64,000 nt of DNA. Origin: Forficula auricularia. Lineage: Eukaryota; Arthropoda; Insecta; Dermaptera; Forficulidae. A model generated the notes under the pieces. That model made no database searches and was not told where the DNA came from. It was given only the letters and a program-made list of their open reading frames with translations. Numbering within the stretch: the stretch's first letter is position 1; the number at the start of each line of letters is the position of its first letter. Positions 10,462 to 22,039 of the stretch are shown piece by piece. The DNA is taken from the NCBI GenBank assembly GCA_024734495.1, contig JALMQS010000089.1, positions 6,460,420 through 6,524,419 of the forward strand, read 5' to 3'. A program made the translations under genes and the position numbers.

Positions 10462-10975
10462 ATTTTAAACAATTTTCGATGCTCTTTTACTCGGTCTTTT
10501 AAATTCTCTTAAGATGGACAGTGAGTATATGAATAAATAAATTGTTATTTATTATAAGAGGTATTTTTATGATTGTGTATAATTTAAATTTAAAAAATAT
10601 TAGAAAAGTCATCATCTAATATTATATATATTTTCTGTCAAAAAAAGAAAAAGGATTGTTGTGAGGGGTGAAAATTTGTATTGTTGTTCTGTAGTCAAAT
10701 GAAAAGAAGGAATAGGTGATGCGAGAGGTAAAGTAGTTGATGTATATTTTATATTATTGTTAACATGATGTATATAAAATCTTTGTAAAAAATTATTTTA
10801 AGGTTCTGATGAAGGCAGAGAATGCCGAAATGATGGGATAAAAATTGGCCACCATTGTAAACCAAAATAAAAATACCTCTTATAATAAATAACAATTTAT
10901 TTATTCATATACTCACTGTCCATCTTAAGAGAATTTAAAAGACCGAGTAAAAGAGCATCGAAAATTGTTTAAAAT
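10462..10975. repeat. Foldback element with one hammerhead-like motif
   Basis: Terminal inverted repeats of about 105 bp (10462-10568 and 10870-10975) start ATTTTAAACAATTTTCGATG. The interior is not palindromic and contains motif H4. Confidence 0.85.
10806..10834 (+). ncRNA. Hammerhead-like motif H4
   Basis: CTGATGA, extra A, helix II GGCA/TGCC with loop GAGAA, then GAAATGAT. Both core strings are present, but the sequence after GAAA does not give a clean cleavage triplet, so activity is doubtful. Confidence 0.45.
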
Positions 10976-11213
10976 ATAATAAAACCGGTCTAGCATCATT
11001 ATATTAATAACCAAATTTTGTTTACATAGTTTGTTAGAATTTTCATTTTTGACCCTCCCCTTTTTCCACCTGATATAAGGTTTAAAACACATTATAAAAA
11101 AAAAAATTATTTTATGTTCTTTTCAAAAATATATTCAGTTTTTTTTTCCAGTTAATTTTTTACATTTTTTATATCTGTTCAAAATGTGGTAGATCTTTAT
11201 GCCTCACCCTGTA

Positions 11214-12169
11214 TAATCGATTTAAAATTATTTCTAATAATTAGAGAAAAGTTTTTTCTTTTATTTTTTTTTCAAATAAAGTAAAAAGTTTTGACTAAAT
11301 CGAGTCCAATCAATTAAGAAATTTTCAAGTTCGATAGTTATTTTTTTTGTCTTATGCAATATATATATATATATATTCTTTGTTGAAAAAGTTAAAAGTT
11401 GTTTGCCAGGAAATTTGGAACAAAGATTGATTGCCCTAGTGCTCAATCAAGAGAGAAAACTCCTCTAAGTATATCCTATTAAGTTTCTAATAAATTTCTA
11501 TATTTTCTATAGATTATGATAGAACATTTCTTTCTTTCTGGGAGCGGAAAGGCTTTTACTATAAATCTATTATGAAGCAATACTATTATAAGGAGTTTGA
11601 TATTATCAGCTTATATATTGATAACTTTCCTAATACTAGTAACAATATCAAAAGATTGCCTTTTCATATCTATATCTATCTACGACTATCGTATCTATAC
11701 TTAAGTATAATAATCGGCTTGCGTGACGACGTGATTATTTTAATTAAAAAAAAACACTAATAATTCATCTTTATAATAAAAATGAATTTCTGTTTCTTCG
11801 TAAGCCCAGATCTCTCAAATGCCTGGACCGATTTGGCTAATTTTTTTTAAATGTTCGTAATAGTCCAATTCAGGATAATACGTAAAAAAAATTGGAAAAG
11901 TTGCCCGAAAAATTGGAAAATTCAGGAAAAACGAAAAAAAATTCAGGTTAGCCAACATAGCTTGCCAAACAATAAATGAACTAAACTAGCAAAAAAACAA
12001 GTGTTGGCGGCCCTGTTTGTAAGATTTTTGAGTGTCATTCATTCTCAATAGTTCTAACTACATTATCGTTGAAGAAGAATTTAATATTGCAACAAAGATT
12101 TAAAAAAACTATCTATTTTTTTTTAAAGTAAATTTAAAAAAAAAACATCATGATAACTAAATTTTTGAA
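11214..12169. other. AT-rich intron sequence, no gene
   Basis: No motif-bearing ORF. 'ataatcggcttgcgtgacga' near 11710 matches 9773 and 29290, so part belongs to the dispersed duplication family. Confidence 0.5.
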
Positions 12170-12470
12170 AAAGTTCAACTGGTCTCAAAAAAGTTAATTT
12201 AATTTTGTAACTTCTAGGTGGAAAGAATCGATGCCCTTAATAGTTGGAAACCGGATTTAGGATACAAAACCGGATATTGTGCTCTCCAGAGGCCAAAAAG
12301 TGGCTAAAAATTCATTGGTCGGTGCGTATGTACGTACGTATTTATGTACCCTCCTGCATTTCGCAACCATAAGTCTCAGAGCTACGAAATTCGAAACTTA
12401 AGCTCGTTATAGGCTAGAAGGAGTACAGCAAGCTTTTGGGTGAAATTGGAACACAGGAAGGTTGAAAGAT
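12170..12470 (+). repeat. Dispersed repeat (partner at 38930-39220)
   Basis: Shared with 38930-39220: 'ttctaggtggaaagaatcga', 'gtacgtatttatgtacc', 'agagctacgaaattcgaaa' and 'gagtacagcaagcttttgg'. No terminal repeats were recognised. Confidence 0.7.
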
Positions 12471-13689
12471 TTTTCGATTTTTTTTTTATTTTCTCAAAAA
12501 CGGCTCTAACGATTTTTTTAAAAAGTGGTGTACTTATCAAGTATCATGAGTTATTAGTCGTGTATAAATTTTAATCAGATTGAAATAAAGGAAGGCGGTG
12601 TAAATTAGGAGTGTCGCGATGAGTTCAAATAAGTTAACTCTTACATTAATTCTAGAATTAAAGTTGTAAAATCTATTTTATTTGAATCGTTATGCAGGAC
12701 AGGCATAGAATTACACACCCCCTGAACTACACCCCACAAAACCACCTCTATTATTTTTTCAGCCAGTTTTAATAATAACCACAACAACAAACACTTTTCT
12801 ATTATACTCCCACTCAATAACGTATAATAATTAATTTATCTAAAATGAAAATATAATTAAACATTTCAAACATTTTAATTCCAATATTAATGCAAATAAA
12901 ATTGGTTTATATTTATAATATAGAAACCATTAATGAATTTATCCGAACGCCAGAGGAAATCATTCCCAAAAAGCTTAATAATAACCCCCCCCCCCATCAT
13001 GACTAAATCGTTAAATATAAATGCAATTTAATTGAATCTCTCGTTAGGAGAATTTATTTGATATAATTGAGAGTTGTGTTTATTAAAATTTACGCTATAT
13101 TGAATCATATATATGTTTAATAACAAAAAAAAAGTGAATATATTTTCCTAATAAGAATTCTTTCATTTATGAAACATGGCAACCAATTTCGAATATCCTT
13201 TATTGACAGGTCGTCGCTATTGAAACCATCGGTTAAATGCACGTCATCAGAGAGAGAGAGACTTTATTAAATCCCAAAAGAATATTCCCCCCAATTTGAT
13301 TCATTTGTAGAGCTTTAGATATTTTCTAATTTAATACCATTTATTATTATTATGAAATATTATCAAAAGGGAAATTAATTATTTGATAACTCAAATAATC
13401 TCATAACTTCTAATTATTTATCAGCAAGCATTAATATAATTATATATTTTTATTTTACCAAACATGGTATGGTCAATAGGGTGGGTCAAAAAAATCCATT
13501 ATTATTTTTTTTACAAGTGCCACGGAAAAATGGGTTGCTAGACACTTTAAAAAAATTCTTTCTAAATATGAGCTCTTAATTTTAATAAGAAGATCCTCCT
13601 CATCTCAGTTTCTTATTTTTTTCTCAGTCCAATAGAAAAAAAATCATACCTCATCATTAATTGATTGTACAGAAAAATGTTTTTGAAGA
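12471..13689. other. Intron sequence, no gene
   Basis: 12480-12590 ('taaattttaatcagattgaa') recurs inverted at 27760 and 30640. The remainder to 13689 is AT-rich with short C runs and no recognised element. Confidence 0.5.
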
Positions 13690-14790
13690 ATTTCGTAGGA
13701 AATTTAATGCTCTACAAAAAAGGTATCTTATATTTTTTCCGTAAACCTCACCATTTGAAAGATATTGAAGATTTAAGTTTGATTATTTTAAGACAAATTT
13801 CATTTTTGTTTATGAATTTTATAACTCGACAATAAATGGCTATTATAAAATTCGCAATACAAATTTTTATAGGAAATTAACTGCTCTATAAAAAGGGTGT
13901 CTTATGTTTTGGCGACCAAATCAAGCGTTCAAAAGATATTCATCATCAAACTTTCATGTGTAAAGATTTTAAGAGTTTTTGATTAGATATTCGAAAAATT
14001 TCAATTTAATTTATGAATTTCATACAAATTTCATTTTTTGTCATTAATATAAGATATTATTTGAGTTTTATTTTCAAAATTTTTGAAATTTTTTTTTCAA
14101 TTATTCTAAACATTTTATTTTTAATCATTAGAAATCACGATCATGTTGTTTTTTTTCGATAACGTCTTCAAAACGTCTTTAAGCATTTTTCCACTATAGC
14201 TGGATATTGTCCTAGAGAAAATTTCTTCTCTAGAGAATTTTAAATTTGTAAATGTTCTCAAAACTTATAAATTAAATTGAAATTTTGGGGGTCGGGTAGG
14301 CTAGGCGGTAGCATGTCAGCCAGCTAACCAAGAGGACCCGAGTTCGAATCCGACTCAAGGCATCCGGCTAAAATCTGACCCCCGAGGTAGAGACAAATTT
14401 AAATAAAATAATTAGTATCGTAAATGGCTTATGGCTAGAAAGGCCGAAAAGCCAAAAAAAAAAAAAAAAAAAAAATTGAAATTTTTCGAATATCTAATCA
14501 AAAACTCTTAAAATCTTTACACATGAAAGTTTGATGATGAATATCTTTTGAACGCTTAATTTAATCGCCAAAGCATAAGACACCCTTTTTATAGAGCAGT
14601 TAATTTCCTATAAAAATTTGTATTGCGAATTTTATAATAGCCATTTATTGTCGAGTTATAAAATTCATAAACAAAAATGAAATTTGTCTTAAAATAATCA
14701 AACTTAAATCTTCAATATCTTTCAAATGGTGAGGTTTACGGAAAAAATATAAGCTACCTTTTTTGTAGAGCATTAAATTTCCTACGAAAT
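13690..14790. repeat. Large foldback element with SINE in its loop
   Basis: Arms of about 315-325 bp (13690-14010 and 14475-14790) are inverted copies starting ATTTCGTAGGAAATTTAATG. Only a few mismatches are visible. The loop holds unique AT-rich sequence plus a type A SINE. Confidence 0.9.
14287..14474 (+). repeat. tRNA-derived SINE (type A), copy 2
   Basis: Head 'taggctaggcggtagcatg', box B 'gagttcgaatcc', tail 'ggccgaaaagcc' plus about 20 A. Flanked by an 11-bp duplication ATTGAAATTTT (14276-14286 and 14475-14485). Confidence 0.92.
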
Positions 14791-14989
14791 AATATAATAA
14801 ATTAATTCTCCTAAATTCTATTACATATTTGGTGTTTGTAATTTGTTTTTTGTTTTTAATTTGATTTTGTTTGTAATTTTGTTTTTAATTTTAATTTTTT
14901 ATTTTAAATAATAACATTTTGTTTATATTAAAAAAAAAGAAAAAAATTTCTGAACGTACTCTTCTTTCTCAAAATTTTACTTGTTGAAT

Positions 14990-15180
14990 GTTTTTACAAA
15001 TTTGTATTCAGTTTTCATTTGAACTCCTGATGATGGGCTAATAACCCGTAATTTATATCGAGTGAATCAAACTCAAAAAAAAAACATACATTTGTTTTAA
15101 TATTTCCTTTTGTGAAACCTAACCTAGAAAATTCTCCTCATAAGTTCTTATAATGTTTCACCTAGAACCGACACCTAAAT
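14990..15180 (+). repeat. Penelope-like terminal repeat with degenerate ribozyme motif
   Basis: Matches 32330-32480 in order: 'tgatgatgggctaa', 'tttttgtgaaacct'-like and 'tttcacctagaacc'. At 32 kb this sequence follows a PLE ORF end, so this is taken as a solo terminal repeat. Confidence 0.6.
15027..15059 (+). ncRNA. Degenerate hammerhead-like motif H5
   Basis: CTGATGA, extra T, helix II GGG/CCC, then GTAA in place of GAAA. Helix I is well supported: ACTC/GAGT next to the core and TTTGA/TCAAA beyond an internal loop. The changed GAAA should abolish activity. Confidence 0.45.
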
Positions 15181-15469
15181 CCTTAAAAATTAATAATATT
15201 TAAGACTAATAAATTATATTAAAAAAAAAAAAAACTTAAAAACACGCTTTTAAAAAGTACAAAATAATGTAATACTTAATCAAAAAGAGTGGGCCACTTT
15301 GTCGAAATTAATTAAAAGTTTTAAAATAAAGAACAAGATACAATAAAATTTTAATTAAAATAAATCAATCTGTTTTTTATATTTATTCCTATTCCCACAA
15401 TATGCTATTTTTGGAATTTTTATTGGAAATTATGAAATAACAAGATGCAGATTTTATTAAATAAAGAGT
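15181..15469. other. No feature seen
   Basis: AT-rich sequence without recognised structure. Confidence 0.5.
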
Positions 15470-15805
15470 TCTAACAATCTTCTACAGATATTCTCAGGAT
15501 GTATATAACCAATGGCTCCCCTCCCAGCTTTCTCTTCCCCACCCTCAGTATTTGTTTTATACAATTCTAAAGAATTAGGAGAGGTAAAATTTTAATAAAA
15601 TCCCACATACATAAATTATTTGTAATTATTTATTGAACACGAATAAATAATTATAATAAAACATGTGTGATTTTACTAAAGTTTTACCTCTGCTAATTCT
15701 TTAGAAGTGGATAAAATAAATACTGAGGATGGGGAAGAGAAAGCTGGGAGGGAGGAGCCATTGGTTATATACATCCTGAGGATATCTGTAGAAGATTGTT
15801 AGAAC
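15470..15805. repeat. Foldback element
   Basis: Arms 15470-15625 and 15650-15805 are inverted: 'gttctaacaatcttctacag', 'gctcccctcccagctttctc' and their inverses. The right arm runs into a degenerate tandem array whose first unit is shared with the arm. Confidence 0.85.
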
Positions 15806-16075
15806 ATTCTTCAGGAATATTCACAGGGTATCTGTAGAAGATTGTTAGAACATTCCTCAGGATATTCCCGGGGTGTGGGTAGAAGATTCTTAGGACATTC
15901 CTCCGGAGATTCCCAGAATATCTGTAGAAGATTTCTAGGTGGACATTTGGGTTTTCTAAGTATATTCTTAGAATATCTACGTAGATTTATAGGACTTCCT
16001 CGGGATATCCGAATGTTCGGAAAAGAAATTGAAAGAATATACTTAGAATATTCTTGTGCTACCTGGGAATAACTG
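15781..16075 (+). repeat. Degenerate minisatellite of about 45-48 bp
   Basis: Units resemble 'tatctgtagaagattgttag' + 'aacattcctcaggatattcc'. About four to five units are visible with rising divergence toward 16075. Open frames on both strands here are a by-product of the repeat. Confidence 0.7.
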
Positions 16076-16290
16076 AACATCAAAAAAATTATATTTTACG
16101 AGATATTAAATATTTTGTCAAAATGTCTGTTAGTGGCTTACCAAAGTTTATGTACGCACTCCAGTTCAAAAACTAGTGTGAATATCAAAACGAAATTTCG
16201 CATATAGCTCTGGAGCATTGAGATTAAGAGCTGATTAAATTTTGCTTGAAATCGGACCAAAAATTAAGAGGCGGGGCTCTTAAAATATTA
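16076..16290 (+). repeat. Family K repeat, copy K2 (partial)
   Basis: 'gagatattaaatattttgtc', 'aaaatgtctgttagtggc', 'aaaaactagtgtgaatatca' and 'gagattaagagctgatta' follow the order in other K copies. The start is missing. Confidence 0.7.
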
Positions 16291-16478
16291 TAAAATTTTC
16301 AAACTAAAAAAAAAAAATTGACATAAAATGAACCTATAATAAAAAAGAGAGTTTTATTTTCTTCTGAGGCCAAAATTGGAAGGGATGGGATGAAAAAAAT
16401 AGAACTGGGGGGCTCATATAGTTTGAAATAAATAAAAAAATATCCGCTAATGAAAATAGGGGATTTTCAATATTTTAT

Positions 16479-16952
16479 TCCGGCCAAAGTAATAGTTCAA
16501 AAACTTTGTAGACTTAATCCTTAAAATACTAGCTATCCCTCAAAATTTTTAAAAATTTTTAGCTATCGTACTTTGAAAGTTACAGCTAGATAAAATACTC
16601 CTATACCTATCCTTATTTAGATAGGAAACTTACAAGGCTGTGTGGTTTTAGGCATTGAACAATCAATTTTTTATTCCGGCCAAAGTAATGGTTGCAAAAT
16701 ATTGAAACTCTGTAGACTTTATCCTTATAATAGTAGCTATCCTTCAAATTTTTTATAGATTTTTAGCTATTATAATTTTGGAGTCTAAAACTTATTAACG
16801 CTAATAATATAGCAGTATTTTATCTAGCTGTAACTCTAAAATTATAATAGCTAACAATTTTTAAAAATTCTGAAGGATAGCTACTATTATAAGGATAAAG
16901 TTTATAGTTTAAAATTTTTTGAACCATTACTTTGGCCGGAATAAAAAATTGA
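16479..16952. repeat. Foldback with an extra direct arm
   Basis: 'ttttattccggccaaagtaa' occurs at about 16479 and 16670 (plus) and inverted at about 16935. The 16667-16952 pair forms a foldback; the first copy is a partial duplicate in direct orientation. Confidence 0.8.
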
Positions 16953-17766
16953 AAAATCTCATTAGATGGGAAACTTAGATCACTGTACGTCACGGGTTAA
17001 AATTGAGATAGAGACTTGAAACTTGGGGGATATTTTTTTTAAGAAATATGTTTAAAATTAAGTTAAAATCATTGTAATGTGTTATACCAATCCTGTGATA
17101 GTATTTATATCATTAAAATGATAGTAATTTAAATGAAATTCAATACATAATCAGCTGTAGATGCTATTGCGAGATTTTGGTATAAATCAATCTAATTAAG
17201 TTCTCCTATTTTTCTTTTTTTATTAGAATTGGGTACAATAATGTTCTATATCAGAGGTGGCCACAACGTGACTCGCGAGCCGCATGCGGCTTTTCAGTCA
17301 ATCTCATGCGGCTCTTGAACCCTCTTGAATACTCTTCTCTATGGCTTACTTTAGAGGTACTAGAAAAATTAAGCATGTTTATGTTGATGGTGATAGTTCT
17401 GAAGTAAAAGACGTCTCCACTTTTAAAGATCTTGGTGTAACATTTGATCGCTCGCTTAATTTTATTGATCATATCACGAAAATATCTAATCACGCTATGA
17501 AGCTCCTTGGCTTCGTCATTCGCAATACAAAGCATTTCTCTAACATATTTACTTTAAAAAATTTATATTGTTCGATTGTTAGAAGTGGATTAGAGTATGC
17601 AAGTCCGGTGTGGTCACCTCATTGCAAGATTCATATCCAAAAACTGGAGCGGGTAGAACGGAAATTCTTAAGATATGTTTTTCATTAAATTGAAGGGTTG
17701 GTTTTGTCACAAATATAATAAAACAATAATTTTAATAACTATTAGAATTATTTAATTGATAACTAT

Positions 17767-17800
17767 ACAGTTTCGGTCACCACTGGCCGACCATCCTCAG
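17767..17800 (-). ncRNA. Hammerhead-like motif H6
   Basis: Minus strand: CTGAGGA, extra T, helix II GGTC/GACC closing a longer loop, then GAAACTGT. Core strings are intact. It is in sense with the GPCR pre-mRNA. Confidence 0.5.
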
Positions 17801-18112
17801 TAGTTATCTCGTTCAAGAACCGGAATTTGTCATTTCACATGAAACATTCATTCTTAAATCTTCATTATAGATACATCACACAATTCATTACAATCACACA
17901 CATATATATATATATATATAGCAACAATTTATAAAAACGTTTATCACTGAACTAGAACTATTTTGAATTCAAAATAGTTCTAGTTCGATGATAAACGTTT
18001 ATTAATTGTTATATATATATATATATATATATGTGTGATTATAACAATGTGTGATGTATATAATGAATTTAGAATAGTGTTTCATGTGAAATGACTAGCA
18101 GATGATACTACT

Positions 18113-18143
18113 TTGAGTAATCGACCAGTGGTGACCGAAACAT
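18113..18143 (+). ncRNA. Degenerate hammerhead-like motif H7
   Basis: TTGAGTA in place of CUGANGA, with GTGACCGAAAC kept. The decayed partner of H6 in the opposite arm. Confidence 0.35.
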
Positions 18144-19076
18144 ATATAGTTATCAATTAAATAATTCTAATAGTTGTTAAAATTATTGTTTTATTATATT
18201 TGTGACAATCGTCAATTTAATGAAAAATTTAAATCAAGTCACTTAAGTTCTGGAATAAATTTATTAAGATATGTTGCCTTTAAACTACATGTTCCAACTA
18301 TGGATTTGTCTTATGAGCGTCTATATCTCACTCTGCATTTTTTGCCTCTTAACTTAAGAAGAGAGCAATCTGATTTCCTCCTTCTTCGTGATCTCATCAG
18401 TGGCAAAATAAATAGTTCTCAACTTCTAGAGCTGGTCACTTTCAATGTCGGTATTCACAGGACACGAAATCCACTGCTGTTTTTTACTCCTTGTCAGAGA
18501 TTCTCATATCTTAAGTACTCGTGCACAAATCGCATCTTGGAAACAGGAAATAGCAATAGGGAAATAGACATATTTAACACCTCTAAAAATAAAATCAAAG
18601 ATCATTTTTTCCGAAAATTTATGACAGTCTGATGGGAGTGATTTGCATTGCTTTATTTTGGTTTATTATTATTAAACTATTGAATGGCATATCTTTGTTG
18701 AATTTTGTCTTTACTTAATTTTGCGAGATTTTGTTTTTGTTTTGAATGAATTTATGTGAACATCCCCACCAGCACCGTAAACATTGTAATACTGAATTAT
18801 GTACCTATTTATGTATGTTTCTCTTTTATCTTTTGCTTTTCTTTCATTATTGTTTTCTGTATGATTTTCATGTGATTGTTCTTTTATTGTTAATTATATT
18901 TATTGTTCGAGTATAGATTATTGTATTTTTTATTGCATTGTTTATATATGATTTTGATGTTTTATTTTGTAATTCTTTGTAAAAAAAAATTTTTATTTTT
19001 TATTTTTCTTGACATAACACTCATTATACACGTATTTGATATTTTTGTAAGTGGACTACTAGTCCGTAAAATTATC

Positions 19077-19112
<36 letters not shown>

Positions 19113-19129
19113 ACTGATTTTAAAAAGTA

Positions 19130-19768
19130 CAGGATGTGGCATAAAGATCCACCACATTTTGAAGAGGTATAAAAATAATTAAAAAATTTAACTAAAAGAA
19201 ACTAAATATATTTTTGAAAAGAAAAGAAAATATTTTTTTTTAATGTATTTTAAACATTATCAGACAAAAGAGGGGGGAGGGGGTCAAAAATGAAAATTCT
19301 ATCACTTTCGACTAAAATCAACCAAATTTTGTAGACATATTCTGTGAGCCCCAAAAAGGCTAGAAATGCAAAAACTAACCACCCAAAATGGGGGAGGGTC
19401 AAAAATGAAAATTCTATCACTTTCGACCAAAATCAACCAAATTTTGTATACATATTCTGTGGACCCTCAGAAGGCTAGATATGCAAAAACTAACCACCCA
19501 AAATGGAGCTAAGTATACAAAATTTGGTTATTTTTTGCATTTCTAGCCTTCTGGGCATCCACAGAATATGTATACAAAATTTGGTTGAGTTTGGTCAAAA
19601 GTGCTAGAATTTTTTTGACCCGCTCCCCCCCCTTTTTTTGTCTGATAATGTTTAAAATACATTTAAAAAAAAATTCATTTATTTTCTTTTCAATAATATA
19701 TTTAGTTTTTTTCTAGTTAAATTTTTTCATTTTCTTCAAAATGTGGAAGATCTTTATGCCCCACCCTG
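19130..19768. mobile_element. Foldback with CACCCTG-type ends and TA target duplication
   Basis: Ends CAGGATGTGGCATAAAGATC and GATCTTTATGCCCCACCCTG, with TA at 19128-19129 and 19769-19770. The interior has 'gtcaaaaatgaaaattctat' repeats. The related copy at 10204-11211 is split. TA duplication suggests a Tc1/mariner-type mobiliser. Confidence 0.82.
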
Positions 19769-20000
19769 TATAACAATTAAATTAAAAAAATAATTATACA
19801 AAAATTAAATTAATTTGTAATATTATAAGTAAGTAGAGCAAGAAATAAATGTTACTTCATTTATATTTTATAAAATAAAAAAAGGTCTCTTTTTTTTAAT
19901 AAAACATTAATTAATCTCCAAACAATCTGGTTCGCTTTGAAACAGTTTTATAAATTTGCGTCTCCCAAAGTTAAGTTTAGTGGCCACCCCTGTTCTATAT

Positions 20001-20564
20001 CATTAAATTTTTTTAGAAATCATCCTATAATTTTTTCTATGTACGAATATATAATAAAAATTTCCCGTCTCGCGATTCTCTTCTAAAAAAGGTTTTCATG
20101 TATTGTATTTTTTTTTTAATTTTACAATTATTTTATTGTATTTTATTAAAACTTGTGAATATATATATATGGATTTTTATCTAATTTTCCTATTTCATTC
20201 GTTTCGTGCTATGTAGAATGAATTTTATGTTACTTTTTAACTTGGGAACATTCTCTTTTAATTAAATTTCCAGAAACCATGTCTAATATTGAAAAACGTA
20301 AAAGGGAAATACAAGTGAATTGAGAAAATGTCAATCATTTGAAATATATTGCTTGCAGCTTAATAAAAAGAGAGAGAGCGAAGCTATAACCCGTTAAATC
20401 CATCCCTTTGTGGATGAGCGATATTAATAATCTCTCTCTTTCGATATAATAGAAGAAGAAAAAAGAAAAGGTGTTTTTTCTTTCGGAGATTGCGACCCAC
20501 TTTTATCCCCACTCTCTCTGTCTGATGATCACATCCAATATTCATTTATCTTTAAAGAATCATC
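20001..20564. other. Intron sequence, no gene
   Basis: AT-rich; a weak hairpin near 20400 ('atccatccctttgtggatga'). Nothing else recognised. Confidence 0.5.
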
Positions 20565-20854
20565 AAAAAGAATCCAATAATGGTGCTCAACATTTAAGCT
20601 TGACTTGTTGATAAATCTGTCATTTAAAAAGAATCAAAGGTTATTATCTTGACATCTGATTTGTAGTATCGAAAATTCGGTTTAGGTTAGAAAAATAGGT
20701 TTTTGTAAACCAAAAAGCTTTTGTTTTAGGATTCTATATCTCTATGTTCACGGATCTCCAGATTAAACGGCTTAACCGATTGATTTAAAAATTGAAACAT
20801 AGACTCTTAAGGATTAAAGTAAGTGGTATGATTCATAAAAAGTGAACTTTTACT
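20565..20854 (+). repeat. 290-bp direct repeat, left copy
   Basis: Matches 21491-21780 over the whole 290 bp without visible length change and with roughly two dozen mismatches. It ends exactly where the Jockey-like ORF fragment begins. See the right copy and findings. Confidence 0.9.
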
Positions 20855-21490
20855 GCGTGAAATACCTAGGAATACACCTAGATTCAAAACTTACGTGGAA
20901 GGACCACATTGTTAAAAAAAGGAAAGAAATGGACTTAAAAACAAGCAAAATGTACTTGCTCATAGGCAGAAAGTCCTTAATATCATTGGAAAATAAGATC
21001 CTGATTTACAAAGCTATTATCATACCAATCTGGACCTACGGAATAGAGATATGGGGTTGTTCCTCTGAATCCAATTTAAATATAATCCAGAGATTTCAGT
21101 CCAAATTTTTAAGAATAATAACAAACGCCCCCTGGTACGTCTCTAACAGGACACTTCATAACGACTTAAACACCCCCTACATAAAGGATGTCATTCACAA
21201 AAGATCTCTGGGTTATCTACAAAAACTGGAGTCCCACCCAAATGATTCGCTGCACTCTCTTAACCAGATACTCGAAGATAGAAGATTGAAAAAAAAGTGG
21301 CCTCAAGACCTTCAAGTCTCCTTATAGACTCTGTATAGATGGTATACAGTTATGCCTCATTGGAGGAATTCTGTAAAATTTACCTGTTCCCTTCTTGTTC
21401 ATCAAATCTAATAAAATTGGCTCATAGAATTTGTTACTGCTTTGTAATTTGATTTGTAAGTTCTGATTGCTGATGAAAAAAAAAAAAATA
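20855..21490 (+). pseudogene. Jockey-clade LINE fragment (RT C-terminus and poly(A) tail)
   Basis: The frame to 21327 encodes VKYLGIHLDSKLTWKDHI, then IWTYGIEIWGCSSESN, RFQSKFLRIITNAPWYVSN and a basic C-terminus ending at a stop. Order and wording match Jockey-type LINEs of insects (thumb and C-terminal region after the RT catalytic core). The catalytic FADD motif is missing, so the copy is 5' truncated. A 3' UTR and an A-rich tail end at about 21490, directly abutting a 290-bp repeat also present upstream. Confidence 0.88.
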
Positions 21491-21780
21491 AAAAAGAATC
21501 CAATAATGGTGCACAACATTTAAGCTTGACCTGTTGATAAATCTGTCATTTAAAAAGAATCAAATGTTATTATCTAGAAATCTGATTTGTAGTAGTGAAA
21601 ATTCAGTTTATGTAAGAAAAATAGGTTTTTCAAAACTAAAAACCTTTAGTTTTAGCATTCTATATCTCTATGTTCACCAATCTCCACATTAAACGGCTTA
21701 ACCGATTGATTTAAAAATTGAAACATAGACTCTTAAGGATTAAAGTAAACGGTATGATTCATAAAAAGTGAACTTTTACT
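21491..21780 (+). repeat. 290-bp direct repeat, right copy
   Basis: Starts AAAAAGAATCCAATAATGGT right after the A-tail and ends AAAAAGTGAACTTTTACT, as does the left copy. It continues into single-copy sequence ('tccaggaggaactttagc'). Confidence 0.9.
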
Positions 21781-22039
21781 TCCAGGAGGAACTTTAGCAT
21801 TTTTTTCTATTCTTATTCCAAGTTCTAGTAAATAAAACTAAAAACCAAAACAAAAATTGAAGTATACTATAAAATGGATATATAATAAAAAAGAGGTTTT
21901 ATTTTTTTTCTGTGGCCAAAATTGGGGAGGGGGGGGGAGAAATAGACCGGGGGGGGGGGTTAAAAATTTTCAAAGAAAAATCGAAGAAAGCTGATATTTT
22001 TAATAGAATAGTCTCACAAATAAAAGTAAATATTATTGA
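21781..22039. other. Repeat fragment shared with 16300 and 42680
   Basis: 'aaaaaagaggttttatt...ccaaaattgggg' resembles stretches at 16330 and 42740. G runs near 21920-21960. No gene. Confidence 0.45.

Larger units (their letters stand above)
10204..11211. mobile_element. Remnant of CACCCTG-ended foldback, split by another foldback
   Basis: Parts 10204-10459 and 10990-11211 match halves of the element at 19130-19768: 'gtcaaaaatgaaaattctag' on the left and 'tctttatgcctcaccctg' followed by TA on the right. The middle is occupied by the foldback 10462-10975. The left terminus is missing. Confidence 0.7.
17706..18207. repeat. Foldback element with inverted hammerhead-like motifs
   Basis: Arms of about 245 bp begin TTGTCACAAATATAATAAAA and meet at 'gaattcaaaatagttctagt'. 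Each arm carries a TA microsatellite and a ribozyme-like motif about 61-64 bp from the outer end. It interrupts the LINE reading frame. Confidence 0.88.
17341..18632 (+). pseudogene. Non-LTR retrotransposon RT C-terminal fragment, split by a foldback
   Basis: C-terminal part of a LINE reverse transcriptase ORF. The first part (17341-17688) has DLGVTFDRSLNFIDHI and the family-typical LEYASPVWSPH...LERVERKFLRYV. After an inserted foldback the frame resumes near 18209 (LLRYVAFKLHVPTMDLSY) and ends at a stop at 18630-18632. Catalytic RT motifs lie upstream and are missing, so the copy is 5' truncated. A 3' UTR and a (TAAA)n tail (19077-19111) follow. The clade is Jockey/CR1-like; I cannot be more exact. 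Not functional. Confidence 0.85.
17252..19992. mobile_element. hAT element with perfect 8-bp TSD, host of nested insertions
   Basis: Left end CAGAGGTGGCCACAACGTGA, right end GTGGCCACCCCTG, giving inverted CAG(A/G)GGTGGCCAC termini. TTCTATAT at 17244-17251 and 19993-20000 is an exact 8-bp target duplication. 'ctcgcgagccgcatgcggc' near the left end is shared with the hAT element at 63273-63961. No transposase remains. The interior is filled by a LINE fragment, a ribozyme-like foldback and a CACCCTG-ended foldback. Confidence 0.92.
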
